A stretch of 64,000 bases of DNA from Spinacia oleracea (GCF_020520425.1 NC_079491.1:3534001-3598000); one strand, 5' to 3'; numbered from the stretch's first letter, positions 1-12,573 are shown. Notes: generated by a model from the sequence alone, not told the origin. Translations and numbers: made by a program.

Positions 1-117
1 ACTTACAACATAAACAAAAACATCTCAAATGAATTACTACCCAACTCTGCATGTTGTGGGGGGTAAAGTGGTAATTTCCAACGTAGTAACAAAAATTCCC
101 ATGCCTAGCGAACAAAA

Positions 118-3100
118 TCATCCCCACCTTGACCCCGACGCCGCCGCAGCCGCCGTGGTAGGTGGCTCAGCCGCTGCAGCAAAACCGAAGCCGCCATCAA
201 CTTGTTGATGATGATGTTGTTGTTGTTGTTGATGATGAACAAGAGACTGTTGCTGCTGTTGCTGTTGTTGTTGCTGAGTTTTCAACATGGATGAAGATGA
301 TGAGTTGTCTCGATCATATGGACCTGTCATCCCATACTGTAAACCACTCGTGAACTTTAGCATATTCCCTACCACCTCATCATCACCGTCAAACCCTCCT
401 CCACCACCACCACCACCACCACCCACATTGGTGTTGTAATCCACATTGGTAAGCCCTAGGAAGTCACGTGTCATACCATCGTTGTTCTTCCTCCACGTGG
501 CCAGCATGGCGGAGAAGTGATCATCCGAAGGGGTGGTGGTTGTATTGTTTGTTGAATTCGTGTTTGTTGATGAGGATGGTTGTGGTGGTGGTAAAACGGT
601 GGACATGTCGTTGGTGGTGGTGGTGGTGGCGGACCCTAAGTGGTGGGATGGTAATGCACCTAGCTCGTCGTATCCGTTCATTAATGCTGACATGGTGGCA
701 TTGTTTCCTACCGCCCCTATTGTGGTAGCTTTTTGGAGGAGGGCGGTGGCGGAGAGGAAGTGGGATGATGACATGGCGGAGGTGTCCGACGACGAGAAGG
801 GTGGCATTGAGGTTAGGTAGCTTTTGGAGTGGTTAGTGAAAATTGGGGGTGGATTGAAGAATAATGGGTGGGGTGGTGATGAGAAGTGGGAGTTTTCAGT
901 CTTGATGTGCATCATGAGAGGGTTGGAATTAGGGTTAGGGTTTTGAGGGGTTGGGTCCCACGGCGAGGAGGAGAGAGACATCGAGGAAGGGGTGGAGAAA
1001 GGGAAGAGAGAGGCGTTAACGTTAGGGTTTTGGGAGGAGGAAAGGGCGGAGAAAGGCGGCGGTTGTGGTGGTGGAAGGGTGGGATGGTTTGAAAATGGGT
1101 TTGTTGATAGTCTTGCACTTTCTTCAGCTAATGCATCACAAAATGCTCTATGTGTTATGAAGCTATCTTTCCTGCATAACAAAAGTGTTTACAAATGCCT
1201 AATTAGTATTGAGAGAAAACTATCATAATTTTTGTGTATTTTTCATTTACAAAAAAGGTAAAAGTAAAATAACTCCAAGATATTTAATTTGCATTCCTAA
1301 GATATTTCATAAAAAAAACACAATACGAAAATAAAACGCGTAAAAAATGTAAGATTTAGTGTATACAATAATACACTAACATGCATGTGATCTTCCGTTT
1401 GAAACTAATGACACTTTGATAGCGCAATTTGAACCAACATTGTGTTATACTCTAAAAAAACAACGTGAATACAAACAATCAATCCAATCCAATCATAGAA
1501 GGATGATAATTAAGGAACCTCAATTGATTTATTGAATAATTTCTATGAAATGTTTTTATTAACTATAAATGTATTAATTTGAACCAATGTAAAAATTGAA
1601 GATTTTTAATGTCAAGTTGGACTATGAAATTTGTCAAATTGGTGCATGTTCAAATAGGGAAAGTTAACAATTAAAAGAGGGTGAAGGAAATAAGAATTCC
1701 AAATTGATAATACAGCTAATTAAAACTCTACAAATTTACAAAAAGAATAATAGTGTAACATCCGTTTAACACTACCTTAAACAAACTGAAAGTAACTTTA
1801 ATGGAGATGCAATATGCAAACACAATGTCATGTATATAGCCATTGTCAAAAAATGACTGTAAAAGTTATTATATATATAAAAATCCCAAACCGTACAATA
1901 ATTTCTAATAACTCCACTAGAAATAGCATCTTACTACTAAAAATACGTCAATTAGGTCATGACCTAATGATTAAGGCCGAATGTATGTGTACGATAAATC
2001 TTAGGTTCGAATCTTCCATCCCTATTTAAAATTTGTGTTGTCGTTCTGACTCATTAGCACTAACAAAAAAAACCTACTAAATATAGTAATAGTTGAAATC
2101 AACCCCTATCTTCATTAGTAAAAATTTCAGCTAATTAAAGAAAGGGGACAAGGATCCAAAGCATATTTTCTAGGATGTCATTGACCTAGATTTGAAAATG
2201 TTTTGACTACTCACATTATTACACACACATGAGCTTTATTTTTTTTATTTATATTCTTATTTAGAGCTTGACTAAACATGTGATTGTTGTTTTGTTGTTA
2301 CCAAAAAAATTAGTCACAAAAAAAGTTAACACATTGAAATTAGAGCTCAAAAAGTGAATTTTAATCCAAACGTATAGCTATCTAGCATGCAAATTGCAGC
2401 ATATAGGGGGCCAACAAGCTAAAACAGACCAATATTCAGATCATATGTTTTTGCAGGTTAAAATTTCAGATTTTCCACTATGATGTGATGAACAACTGAA
2501 ATTGTTTTTGCAGGTGAATTACTCAGTTTTTCCACTATGAGAAAATCTTGTAAAAGATTATAACCTTTGGAATTTCACTTTTTTTTTATGAAAAATATTT
2601 TTAAAATTTTAAAATGACTTTTGATCTCATTTTATACATGAACATACTCACATAACAGTGACCCATCATTGTTATTTTTGGGGACTAGCAGCCTGCATTA
2701 CAAAAAGGAAAACCAAAAGCCTGTTTGTGTTTGTGTTGAGTGTATTTGTGATTAGCTTCAACTGTTTAAAGATCTTCTTTATAGAGAGATATAGTAATCT
2801 ACTGTAAATCGTGTTTAAGCCGTCTCTAAACACGATTTAAGACTAATACATTACAAATCCAAAGATCACAGCTTTTTTCGTGTTTAAGCCGTCTTTAATC
2901 ACGATTCTAAGACGGGTTTTGACTGATGTCAGTCAAAAACCGTCTCTCTTTCAGAAAACTAATACATTACAAATCCAAAGATCACAGTTTTTTTCGTGTT
3001 TAAGTCGTCTTTAAACACGATTTTAAGACGGGTTTTGACTGATGTCAGTCAAAACCCGTCTCTCTTTCAGAAAACCAATGCATTACAAATCCAAAGATCA

Positions 3101-5515
3101 CAGCTTTTTTGTGTGTTTAAGTCGTCTTTAATCACGATTCTAAGACGGGTTTTGACTGATATCAGTCAAAATCCGTCTCTCTTTTTGAAAACTAATGCAT
3201 TAAATTGGTTTTTTCTTTCCCCTTCTATATTTGAGGGTCTGTGAAGTTTGTAAGCTGTGAAATGGGATTAGCAAATTATAGGAAAATCATGTTATTTGAA
3301 TTAATCAGTAGTGAGAAATTGAGGACAAAAATAGACAGCAAATTGAATCACTGGACAGAACATTAAATAAAACAAAAGACAGCCTGTTTTTGATTGTTCT
3401 TTGTTTGTGTAATACAGTAGTGTGTAGTGTGAGTAGTGTGTAGTGTTGTGTTGTTACATAGAACTTGGAAATATAAAAGGTACAGATTTCAAACAGATAA
3501 AATTCTCTTACCAATTTGCCATTTTATTTATTATTATTCTCACACTTGCATTATTTCATGCATAAACTTACCATCATAATGTTACAAAATATTCTCTCAT
3601 GTTTTGTTCTTCTTTCTTTTGATTCTATTAGATTGGTCTCATGTCAAACGGTATGGTATTTTGTTGTTCGGGGTTGAACAAGTGTGGGTTAATCACAGTC
3701 CAGTAAAAACAAATGTAACAACATATTCACCACAAAACTTACCATCATAATGTAAAAAAATATTCTCTCATGTTTAATTTGTTCTTCTTTCTTTTGAGTC
3801 TACTCAATGGTCTCATGTGAAACGGTATGGTATTTTGTTGTTCGGGGTTGAACAAGTGTGGTTTAATCATAGTCCACTAAAAACAAATGTAACAAAATAT
3901 TCACCACAAAACTTACTATCATAATGTAACAAAATATTATCCCATGTTTAATGTGTTCCTCTTCTTTTGATTCTATTTGATGGTCTCATGTGTAAAGGAA
4001 TGGTGTTTTATTGTTTGAGGTAGAACAAGTGTGGGTTAATCATAGTCCAGTTAATAAAAAAATGTAACAAAACATTCACCAGAAAACAAAAGGCATATTT
4101 CAGAAAACCAAGTTCCTTAAATTCAAAATATCTGAATTAATAATCAATCAAAATAAATCCCACATAAAAAATCAATCAAAAAATTGCAAATCACACAGTA
4201 AAAAATTCTTGTAAAAAATTCTTGTAAAAAATTCTTGTAAAAAACCGTCTAACTATTTTTTATGAGTTAAAATTACCTGGAGAAAAGGGTGCCACAATCA
4301 CATCTATACTCTCTAGTACCACAAGTTTTAGAGTGAGCCTTCCAATCCGATTGAACAGCATAAATCTTTGAACATTTCTCACATTTATATTTCTTTTCAC
4401 CATGTTTTCTACAAAAATGCTTCTTAATTCCAGTAAGATCACCAAGTGCTCTTGAAGGATGATGATGAACACAACTTGGTTCTGGACAAACATAAGCTTT
4501 CTTCCTAATTACTTCTGTTTTACTCCTTTGTTTAAGCTTCCATGGTAGATTATGACCTCTTCTATGAAGTTGAAGATTTTGATCTCTTTGAAATCCTTTG
4601 TTACAGATCTCACATATAAACCTGTTTGTTGCTAGAAGTGCTTTTGGTGATAGTGCAATTACCTCAGCATCTGGGTCTGAAAATTAACACAAACATAAAC
4701 ATCAAAAAATTATTAGGTGTGATAAAATATTTAATTAGGGTTTTTTATTACTCGGGTGGGTGATTATGTTACTCGGACTCTTCATTTTAACTATATCGAA
4801 ATCTATCATTGATCAATATTAAAAAAAGTTTGAAACTTTTTCTATATTTTTCACCCAAAAAAATAATCATAATTTGATGGGTTTTTGACTGATGTTACTC
4901 TTCACTTCAACCACATCAATCTATCATCAAATCAATATAAGTAATAAAGTTTGAAACTTTTTTCTAAATTTACAACAAAATAAAAATCCAGGGCAGGTAT
5001 AATTTGCCGGGTTTTTTTTAATACATGAGTGATGATGTTACTCGAACTCTTCGTTTCAACCATATTCAAATATATCATCAATCAATATAAGTAATAAAGT
5101 TTGAAACTTTTTCAATATTTATAACAAAAAAAATCCAAGGCATGTATAATTTGCCGGGTTTTTAACTATTCGAGTGATGATGTTACTCGAACTCTTCATT
5201 TCAGTCATATTCAAATCTATTTCAACCCTATTCAAATCTATCATCAATCAAAGTAATAAAAATTGAATCTTTTTCTATTTTTATAACAAAAATAAAATCT
5301 AGGGCATGTATAATTTTCCGGGTTTTTGACTATTTGTTACTTGGACTCTTCATTTCAACAATATCGATATGATATATACTCCATATCTATCAACCAATAT
5401 TATAAAAAAGATTGAAACTTTTTGCAAAATTATAAAAAAGATTGAAACTTTTTGCAAAATTACCTGGGTTTCCGGGAAGATTTCTCTTTTTCTTGACCTT
5501 TTTAGGAAGAGGAGG

Positions 5516-5556
<41 letters not shown>

Positions 5557-5668
5557 GATGAGAAGTGATGATATTAGTAGTGTTTTGTAGTAACAAAGGG
5601 TTAAAGCTAGAAAGACTACTAGCTTCTTCAGTAGACAAAGTTGAATTGGACATAGCTGCTTGGAACAT
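118..5668 (-). CDS. INDETERMINATE-DOMAIN (IDD) C2H2 zinc-finger transcription factor
   Basis: Nuclear DNA-binding regulator of the plant IDD family, which acts in development and hormone or sugar signalling, often with GRAS/DELLA partners (family knowledge). Three exons, 5668-5464, 4676-4277 and 1171-118, join in frame to 552 residues. The ID domain is complete: a basic KKVKKKRNLPG stretch, then DAEVIALSPK, then four fingers. Finger 1 is about residues 90-110 (CEIC...HRRGH). Finger 2 has CPEPSC and KKHFCRKH. Finger 3 is CEKC...HSKTC. Finger 4 (CDCGTLFSRKDSFITHRAFC, 194-213) is split by intron 2. The C-terminal half has the family motifs SATALLQKA (near 345) and MTRDFLGL (near 435), plus Gly, Asn, Gln and His runs. 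The start at 5668 (MFQAAMSNS) fits family N termini. The subfamily member is not settled. Intron 2 is long (3.1 kb). The 3' UTR runs off the left edge. Confidence 0.93.
1949..2072 (+). mobile_element. tRNA-derived SINE-like element in IDD intron 2
   Basis: Shows a Pol III box A-like stretch (TGACCTAATGATTAAGG) and, about 35 bp on, a box B-like stretch (GGTTCGAATCTTCC), then an A-rich tail. This is the layout of plant tRNA-derived SINEs. No target-site duplication was confirmed. Confidence 0.5.
2842..3190. repeat. Tandem array (116-bp unit) with internal hairpin in IDD intron 2
   Basis: Three copies of a 116-bp unit start near 2842, 2958 and 3075; a partial fourth begins near 3189. Each has a palindrome: 3027-3060 is a perfect 34-nt inverted repeat, arms GACGGGTTTTGACTGA and TCAGTCAAAACCCGTC around a 2-nt centre. 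Each also has a second inverted pair built on GTGTTTAA/TTAAACAC. The open frame seen across it is a by-product of the repeat. Confidence 0.88.
3560..4085. repeat. Tandem array (~172-bp unit) in IDD intron 2
   Basis: Three copies begin near 3560, 3731 and 3905 (spacing 171 and 174 bp). They share CTTACCATCATAATG, GGTATGGTATTTTGTTG and GGTTGAACAAGTGTGG. This array is unrelated in sequence to the 116-bp array just downstream on the plus strand. Confidence 0.85.
4735..5400. repeat. Tandem array (~140-bp unit) in IDD intron 1
   Basis: Five diverged copies of a 138-157 bp unit fill nearly all of intron 1. Each carries a GATGTTACTCGAACTCTTC-like core, at about 4751, 4889, 5029, 5170 and 5327, followed by an AAGTTTGAAACTTTTTC-like tract. 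A separate 28-bp direct duplication (about 5403-5460) abuts the exon 1 splice donor. Confidence 0.85.
5516..5557 (-). repeat. (CAA)14 polyglutamine microsatellite in IDD exon 1
   Basis: A perfect run of 14 TTG units on the plus strand encodes 14 consecutive Gln residues by CAA codons in the IDD protein, just before its basic region. An uninterrupted codon repeat of this kind is expected to vary in length between individuals. Confidence 0.95.
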
Positions 5669-6002
5669 TGTCTTTCTTCAACAAACCTCCAAGATAAGTA
5701 AAACAAAAACACAATTTTTTTTAAAAAAAAATGGGAACTTTTTTTTTTTCTTTTTTGCAAAGTCTTGTTTGTTTGATATCAAAATCAAATCTTAAATAAG
5801 TTAAACATCACCCACTATACTAAAAAAAAAAAAAAATCCCATCTTTAATTTCCCTCTTTTTTGGGGTGCCCTTTGGAACAAGGGGTTGTGTATTTTTTTT
5901 AGAGAGAGAAGTTGAAGAATGTAGAGAGAGAAAGAGAGTAGCTAGCAAGCTAAGCAAAGGAGTGATTTGTTTTCAATAAAAACAGGGCCACAGGTGGCAG
6001 TG

Positions 6003-6015
6003 ACATATATATAAA
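6003..6015 (-). promoter_or_regulatory. TATA-like box for the IDD gene
   Basis: Read on the minus strand this is TTTATATATATG, about 340 bp upstream of the IDD start. It would place transcription start near 5975. The implied leader has GA-rich tracts at 5895-5940 and two short upstream ORFs, one opening at 5808 with 7 codons. Inference from position and composition only. Confidence 0.4.
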
Positions 6016-6019
6016 GAAA

Positions 6020-7531
6020 AATAATTAAATAAAGTTGGGGAAAATTCAAAGAGAATCAGACAAAATTTATTATTTATTTATTTATTTTTAAATAGATTTT
6101 TTGAAAAAATAAAAATGAAAAAAAATCACTAAAATTTTCCCGTGAAGAGTTGATGATGATTATTTATGGGTGTTTCTCAAAAAAAAGTCACAATCTTTAA
6201 CCCCCATGGATTACTTGTCTGAGCTTTGCTCTGCTGCAAAATTTCAGAAATTCAGAATATTTTTTCCTTTAACTTTTTTTTTTGGGATTTTTCTTTTTTT
6301 TTGTTTTTTAATAAAATGTAGTACGTAGAAAAGAAGTTTAAATAAACAAATTGAAAGAAATTTCTTTTGGGAATAAGTTAAGAATTCTGAAATGTGGAAA
6401 GAGAATTGTGGATGAAGCCAAAGTTGGAAAAGACCAGGAAAAATCCTATCCCTACCCTCCTCTAGTCCTCTACCCAAAAAATATATAAATATATTTAAAA
6501 AAAATTAACTGAAAATAATTAAATTTGAGAATAATTTTAACAATATTTTCTTGTAATTTTGTGTAATTATTCTGAGTTTGATGTTGGCATTTTCCTGTCT
6601 TTTCCAAATCCTGTTACATAATACCCAAACCCTAGAGAGGACCTTTGATTTGAACGGAATGTTATGTTATTTTACAACATTTATTTATTTTATTTTATTT
6701 ACTATTTTAACTTTAATTTTAATTTGCTTTTATAGTTTAAGAGAATGAGTTATGAGACCCTCATAATTGGGAAATTAAAGGTTATAAAAATTGAAAAATA
6801 AAATAAAAAAATAGATTAAAAAAAGTTAGTGAGACCACAAATGTTACTTAATATAGTCACAATCATGATGCATGGGGAAAATATACTCAATAATTGACTC
6901 TTTTAGCTCAAAGTCTTACTGCTTTCTTCTCTGAATCTCTCAACAGTCAAAAGTCAATTAATTACGTCTTCTTTTTTTAATCCATGTCATAATTATCTAT
7001 GCATGTTAATGCAAGATCGAATTGTTCATTTTTAACATGTATTGCACGGATGGGGAGAAATACTTCAAAATTCAAATTCTGACTTGTTCTATTCACTTGA
7101 TCTGGTATGATTTTTTTAGTTTCTGGTTTGATTTATTCTTGATGTTTTCTGTGAGTGTTTTTGTTTTTTTATTGTACTTTTTTTGTTTGGTCTAGTTTAT
7201 TGATATTTTCTAATTTCTCTGGATTTGTCTAATAAGCAGCAAGAATAAGGTGAAAAAAACAAAACCTTAGTTAAACCATCTTAATCGTAGTTTACCTTAT
7301 ACTTGTAACTTTTAAGTTTTAATATGAAATAATAAGTTAACGTATGTACGAAGCTTCGCTTAAGCGACTTCATACCTTTTATGTGGAAAGAATTTCGTAG
7401 AAGTGGTAGAATTATTCCAAGTATTTCAGCTGGAACAGCTATGTACGTTTTCGATTTTCTATTCACTCATGATCTGGCCTGGTCGACCCGATCATGATAT
7501 TTTATCCATCTTATGAGAAACTTTTTTACAA
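6020..7531. other. AT-rich intergenic stretch, nothing recognised
   Basis: Upstream of the IDD gene. Poly-A/T tracts and low-complexity sequence; the small open frames here show no recognisable protein features. Confidence 0.6.
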
Positions 7532-7914
7532 TCTATACCTAGTATTTAAAAAGCGAAATCACATTTGATTAGATGACACGTGTCATCCATTCTTTCCTCC
7601 ATTGGTTTTTTATTTTATTTTTTCTTTGTTGTTTGATATATTATACAACTCCAATCGCCTCTTTCACTCCATCTTCCTCATACAACATCAATTCACCAAT
7701 CTATTCATTTAACGTCTTCCACTCAATTTTTCAATTAACACTCAATATTGATACACTATTTAATTTATGTATTTTTTCAACTTTCAAAATTAATTTACCT
7801 CTATGAATCACATATTCCCTCTAAAATCACAAGCTCAATAAAATTAGAACTTAAAAATATAGACTAAATAATCAGTATACAAACGTCCGTTCTTTGAACG
7901 GGCTCAAAAGCTAA
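7532..7914 (+). mobile_element. Non-autonomous Helitron
   Basis: Begins after an A with TCTATACCTAGTATTTAAAA and carries the near-terminal GACACGTGTCATC palindrome seen in related elements. It ends with a hairpin (CCGTTCTTTGAACGG), then CTCAAAAGCTAA before a T. Helitrons start with TC, have a 3' hairpin shortly before CTRR and sit between A and T; the last base here is A rather than G. It is too short to encode Rep/helicase. Confidence 0.65.
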
Positions 7915-8379
7915 TTGAATGTAAAGAATCAAACCGTGCTAACGTTTGTTTCTAATTTTTTTTATTTTTTTATTTTTTTGACATTGGATTGTTTCTAATT
8001 TGTTACTACTACATTGTTTGATTTTGACAACATTTGTTGGAGTATCAAGATCTGATAATACTACGTATCAAAGTCTAACTTTGCGAATATATAAGGAGGT
8101 TTTTTGAGTGATTCAAAGTCTATTTATTGTTCATATATCATTATCATTATGGTGATAAATTGATAATACTCCCAATCCATTGTAATAGGTCGGCATTAGT
8201 AAGTTTATATAATTAGAAATCGATGCTAATCAAATTCATTTTACGAGCACTAAATTAAATTGATTAAGTAAAATAAAAGTCGGCAAATACATTGTGTAAG
8301 AGTACACACTAGAAAAAGAACTCTGATCAATATATATTTTCAAAGCCTCGTTTCCACGTATCTTAATTTTCTGAGATAT

Positions 8380-8636
8380 CACTACAAGAATTTGTATCTT
8401 TAACGACAACCTAATTACGACGGGTTAAAAATCCCGTCGCAAAAGCCTTTTGCGACGGGGCTAACAACCAAACAATGACGGGAATAACCGTCGCAAATGT
8501 CTTTTACGACGGGATTTCTATTAACGACGACCCCCTTTTATGACGGGTTCGCGACAGAAAATCCCGTCGTTAATCAACGATTATTGACCTTTCACGACGG
8601 GATTTCCTGTCGTTAATAGTACATTTTCTTGTAGTG
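8380..8636. mobile_element. CACTA-type MITE
   Basis: Termini CACTACAAGAA and TTCTTGTAGTG are the classic inverted ends of CACTA (En/Spm) transposons. The interior is made of repeated GCGACGGG/CCCGTCG motifs in both orientations, typical of transposase-binding subterminal repeats. Flanking triplets are TAT and TAC, a near-match for the expected 3-bp duplication. No coding capacity. Confidence 0.85.
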
Positions 8637-9859
8637 TACGAAGAATTTGTATATTATCCAACTCAGATAAAAGTGAATTGTGGGAGATGAAATTTCCGGG
8701 ATCGTATCATACATAAACTTAAGCTAGCTTGTCATATATGTCCATATATGGGTTTACAATGTAAACATGATTACATTAACACGTCCAAATTAAAGACCTA
8801 ACACGTCCAAATTAAAGACTAATTTAGGCAAAATGGTAACATATTGTTGACAACATCCGGCCCCACAATATAATACGGGTATTATTTTTTTTACAACAAA
8901 AATCAAATATGAATAGATGAATCACTATTACAATTTTTATTTTCTTTCTAGAGCACATAATGTATCTTGTACCCGGATATACTCTTTATGTAGAGTATTA
9001 TTTGAAAAGTTTATTTCATTTTAATTGATCTAAATGAGCAAAACTTTCAATAAGCAGAAAAAACCCTTAAATGTGATAATTATTTTTAGGGTGATGATAA
9101 AGGTCGCAAGTTGCGATAACATTTAGTTGTTATAATCTTACGTGTCGTAGTTTAATTGATATATATAGGCGTCACGTAGGCTATGTGTCGTCATAATATT
9201 TTTTTACTATCAATTTAATATTTTTACTATGAAAATATGTAAATAAGGTAGTCGATATAAAGAATGAAACAAATGAGAATATTAAGATTTTCTTACCTTT
9301 TTTGAAACATGTATAATAGAATTATATAAGTTAAATATTTTAGTTTCCAATTTAAATCATGACACATAATTACATAAGCATGTCATGTCATCATTGTGAG
9401 TTTGTGACACGACTTAAAGGTCGCATGCGACCTTTATCATTTTCGTTATTTTTATATGTATCTCAGTATCTGGGTACAAGATTGAGGTGGTCTCATACTG
9501 TTTGGTTTCGGGGTCGATGGAATACGGGATAATATTTTATCAATGAAATAATCAAATAATTCAAGAAGTCGAGTATGACAACAAAACTCCAGAAGCCTGC
9601 AAAAATTGACTCGAACCACTAACTCTATTATCCAAAATTGATTAAACTAATATTGCGTTGTTAGTATCTTAATTAAGTGGTCTTTTTTTGTCACTGTATT
9701 TTAGCTTAATAAAAAGGAATTTATTTTAGTTTGGAATTTGGAATTTGTATTTTATCTTAATTCGAACCAATGACTCTATTATCCAAAAATGAATATCTGA
9801 TTGATTTTGGCTTAGCAGTTCCAAATGAAGGATGTCACAAATTACAAATTATAAGGAAA
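8637..9859. other. AT-rich intergenic stretch, nothing recognised
   Basis: No supported gene. A short tandem repeat (ACACGTCCAAATTAAAGAC twice) lies near 8780-8818, and GGTCGCA-like motifs near 9100 and 9418 may mark the ends of a decayed element. Confidence 0.5.
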
Positions 9860-9884
9860 TATTGTACTTCTTACTAAAGATAGA

Positions 9885-10170
9885 TGTGGGCTGGATTGGG
9901 TTTTGGGTATGGGTCATGGATCCGACCCTTGCCAAGCCCTTTTATAACATGTCGGGTCAAAAAAATCAAATATGGGTCCAGGACCCCATGCCCTCGTGTC
10001 TAAGCATAATTTTACTAATTTAATGGATGTCGTTCCAGACCGGCCGAGCTTTGTCGTGTTTTTTTCCAATAAAATATGACCTAGACCCAGCCCACGAGTT
10101 TGTGACAGTATGGGCCAGACTTTTTTCGTGTCATGGTCAAGCCTCAAGTCGGACCGGCCCACAACTATCT
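9885..10170. repeat. Decayed GGGTC/GACCGGCC-rich repeat
   Basis: A GC-richer block of GGGTC, GACCC and CCGGCC motifs in both orientations within AT-rich DNA. It resembles the interior of the hAT-like MITEs at 19246-19690 and 36340-37225, but no terminal repeats were found. Confidence 0.4.
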
Positions 10171-10317
10171 TTATATCATACTAGTACCGAACTACCGGCA
10201 AAGCTCATCTCTTTCTATTATTATTTTTGGACTTACTTTTTGGCATTTTATTAATAACCTAAAAGAGTAAAAAACTTAAGCTTATTTTATGTACCCTATA
10301 AGTGTAGTTAGTAAAGA

Positions 10318-10440
10318 CTAATGATGCCTTAGTTTAATGGTTAAAACTATACAATAAATCACATGTTTGAATTCCTATTCGCGCTTCCCTTTAATTGTAA
10401 TTTGGATTGCTTTTGTGTTTGTACACACATGAAAAGAAAT
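10318..10440 (+). mobile_element. tRNA-derived SINE-like element
   Basis: Box A-like TAGTTTAATGGTTAAAA and box B-like TGTTTGAATTCCT are spaced as in plant SINEs. The same pair occurs at 1949, 17792 and 26752. Degenerate, and ends are uncertain. Confidence 0.45.
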
Positions 10441-11178
10441 ATGTGTAGAACTGTAGATTATCTAACTACTGATTGAACAATAGGTTCATCCATTAACTTA
10501 CACACCTAAAGCTAGGTCATCAATTATGATTCTAAGGTAATTAAGTATATAGTTTGATTAATTGTTTAATTTGTCTGATTTCATTTATCTGAATTCATAT
10601 CAACTTAGCTAAGTTTATACGAACTTATTTGATATTGTTATGCAGTAAATTATTTTAATTGTTTGTGTATCCGTTAGTTTTTAATTTAACTTATCAAATC
10701 TTAACTAAACCTATCAAAACTCAATTGAAGTTATTATTTTGATAAAGGAAAATAAAAGAAAATAAGGTGAACAAGTTTACTGAACAATTTGGCCGACGTG
10801 AATTAGCTCGAAAACAAATTATATTTTGTGTATTGTGGAGTTATTCAATCAATTTGCGGAGTAACATCTCCTTTCAATACTTAAAATGAGAAAGAAATCC
10901 AATCTAAAATCGGACATCTTCAAAAAAACAATGACATCGTTGTTGAAATTAACAAGCTTGTTTTGGAAGAAATCAAAATGTGTTTTTACCATTCATGACA
11001 AGCATAGTAAGAAGAAAAACAACACTTCAAATTTGTCACTTCACACACTATATAAGAAATCAAGGATAAATTTGTACAACTATAAATTAATCACGGAAAT
11101 TTTAAGTACCACTATGATACTACTATTTGCATGCCGACTTCTACGAGGTCGTCCGAGTTAATCTCATTTGTTTCTGAA

Positions 11179-12573
11179 CACTACAAGAAAAACTGGTTTT
11201 AGCGACTACATTTTGCGACTATATAAAATTTCAGTCGCAATAATATTTTTTGCGACTAAAAGAAAACAGGAGACTAAAATTTGCGACTGAAACTGCGGTA
11301 GTCGCTCCGTAGTCGCAAAATGGCGACCACCTATAACTATTGCGACTACTTGGCTAGCGCAATAAAATACAAATGATTTTGCGACCGATGTTGCGACGGA
11401 AATTGGTAGTCGCAATGTTGTTTTATAAAAAAAATAGAGTAAAATTCCGTGTACTAGGAAATTTCATCCTATCCGGATTTCCTCCCACGTGTTTTCACCC
11501 AAACCATTAAGTCATTAACACCCTTCTTCTACCTAACCCACCCATATAAACTAAAAACCCTAGAATTTTTACATTTACACCCGCCTCCCTCTTCTCTAAA
11601 GCATATACTAGTTTCTCTCTCTCCTTACAAATGGCAGCAACAAACCCACAAAGTAAAAAGCTCGTAATGCAACAAAATCACCAAAGGTAAACTACTTCAT
11701 TGAAGTCACGACCTCCTTCATCTGGTGAAGATGCTAAGAAGAAGATGTTAAGTTTTGCATCAGCATCTCGTTTTCCCTCCACCGAAAAACAAGAAGAAGC
11801 CCTGTCATTCTGTCAACCCCTCTACCATGGCCGACTCTTTTCTTCAGATCTGTCTAAAATGACAGATTAAGATCTCTTAATTCGTTATGTTAGCTCAAAT
11901 TGGTAACAGACTTATAGATTGTAAATGTTTTATTACTATTCTATAATCTAGTTATTTAATTTTGGTTTCGATATGTTATTGGTGTAATATCGTAGATCTA
12001 TAGTTCAATAAATTGTACTTCGTATAATTCAATATTGTAGATCTATAGTTTACATCTGCACTTAAGTTTATTTATGTTGTTTGTTGTTTTGTCTTCCCTT
12101 AATTATGATGTTTGATTTCTGTAAATTTTTCTAAGATACGAAATATAAAGTTTAAGTTTTGTTACAAGTTTATTCTATCATAAATTAATCTCATATTTTG
12201 TAAATGGTTGTATGATTATAACAAGAGATTAACAATGGTATTAGCTGTTGATTTCAATTTTTTTTTTATGTTTTTCCGAACAGAATTGCGACGGACATTT
12301 CACTCGCAAATTCAGTCGCAAAACTTTTGCGATGGATAGGCAATTAGTCGCAAAAATATAACTTCAGTCGCGAAAATGACAGTCGCAATGTAGTCGCACA
12401 GTAGTCGCAAAATTTGCGACAGCCAAAAAATAGTCGCGAAAATGGAATTGCGACAAGGGTTTTTGCGACTGACCTAAATTTGGTCGCGGCAGTCGCAAAA
12501 CCAATTTTGCGACGGTTTTTAGGGGTTTTGCGACTACTTTAGTCGGTCGCAAAAACGGATTTTTCTTGTAGTG
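11179..12573. mobile_element. Non-autonomous CACTA transposon carrying foreign DNA
   Basis: Terminal CACTACAAGAAAAA and TTTTTCTTGTAGTG are flanked by a perfect 3-bp duplication (GAA at 11176-11178 and 12574-12576), as expected for CACTA elements. About 260 bp at each end is packed with TGCGACT/AGTCGCA subterminal repeats. The middle (about 11460-12270) lacks these and looks like captured host-gene sequence. No transposase gene. Confidence 0.9.
11631..11870 (+). pseudogene. Captured host-gene fragment inside the CACTA element
   Basis: An ATG at 11631 follows a CT-rich leader-like stretch and opens MAATNPQSKKLVMQQNHQ, ending in a GT that could be a splice donor. A second open segment, about 11703-11870, includes SFASASRFPSTEK and GRLFSSDLSKMTD and ends at a TAA. 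Codon use looks protein-like, unlike the surrounding repeats. I do not recognise the source gene. It is probably a 5' gene fragment (promoter, leader, first exons) picked up by the transposon; whether it is expressed is unknown. Confidence 0.55.

Noticed and set aside
2996-3244. Open frame with internally repeated protein sequence
   Set aside because: Produced by the 116-bp tandem repeat in an intron; no independent support.
5350-5760. Open frame with a polyasparagine run
   Set aside because: A shadow frame of the CAA repeat in IDD exon 1.
10886-11161. 91-codon open frame, Lys-rich, starting MRKKSNLKSD
   Set aside because: AT-driven composition, no recognisable motif, no promoter or splice context.
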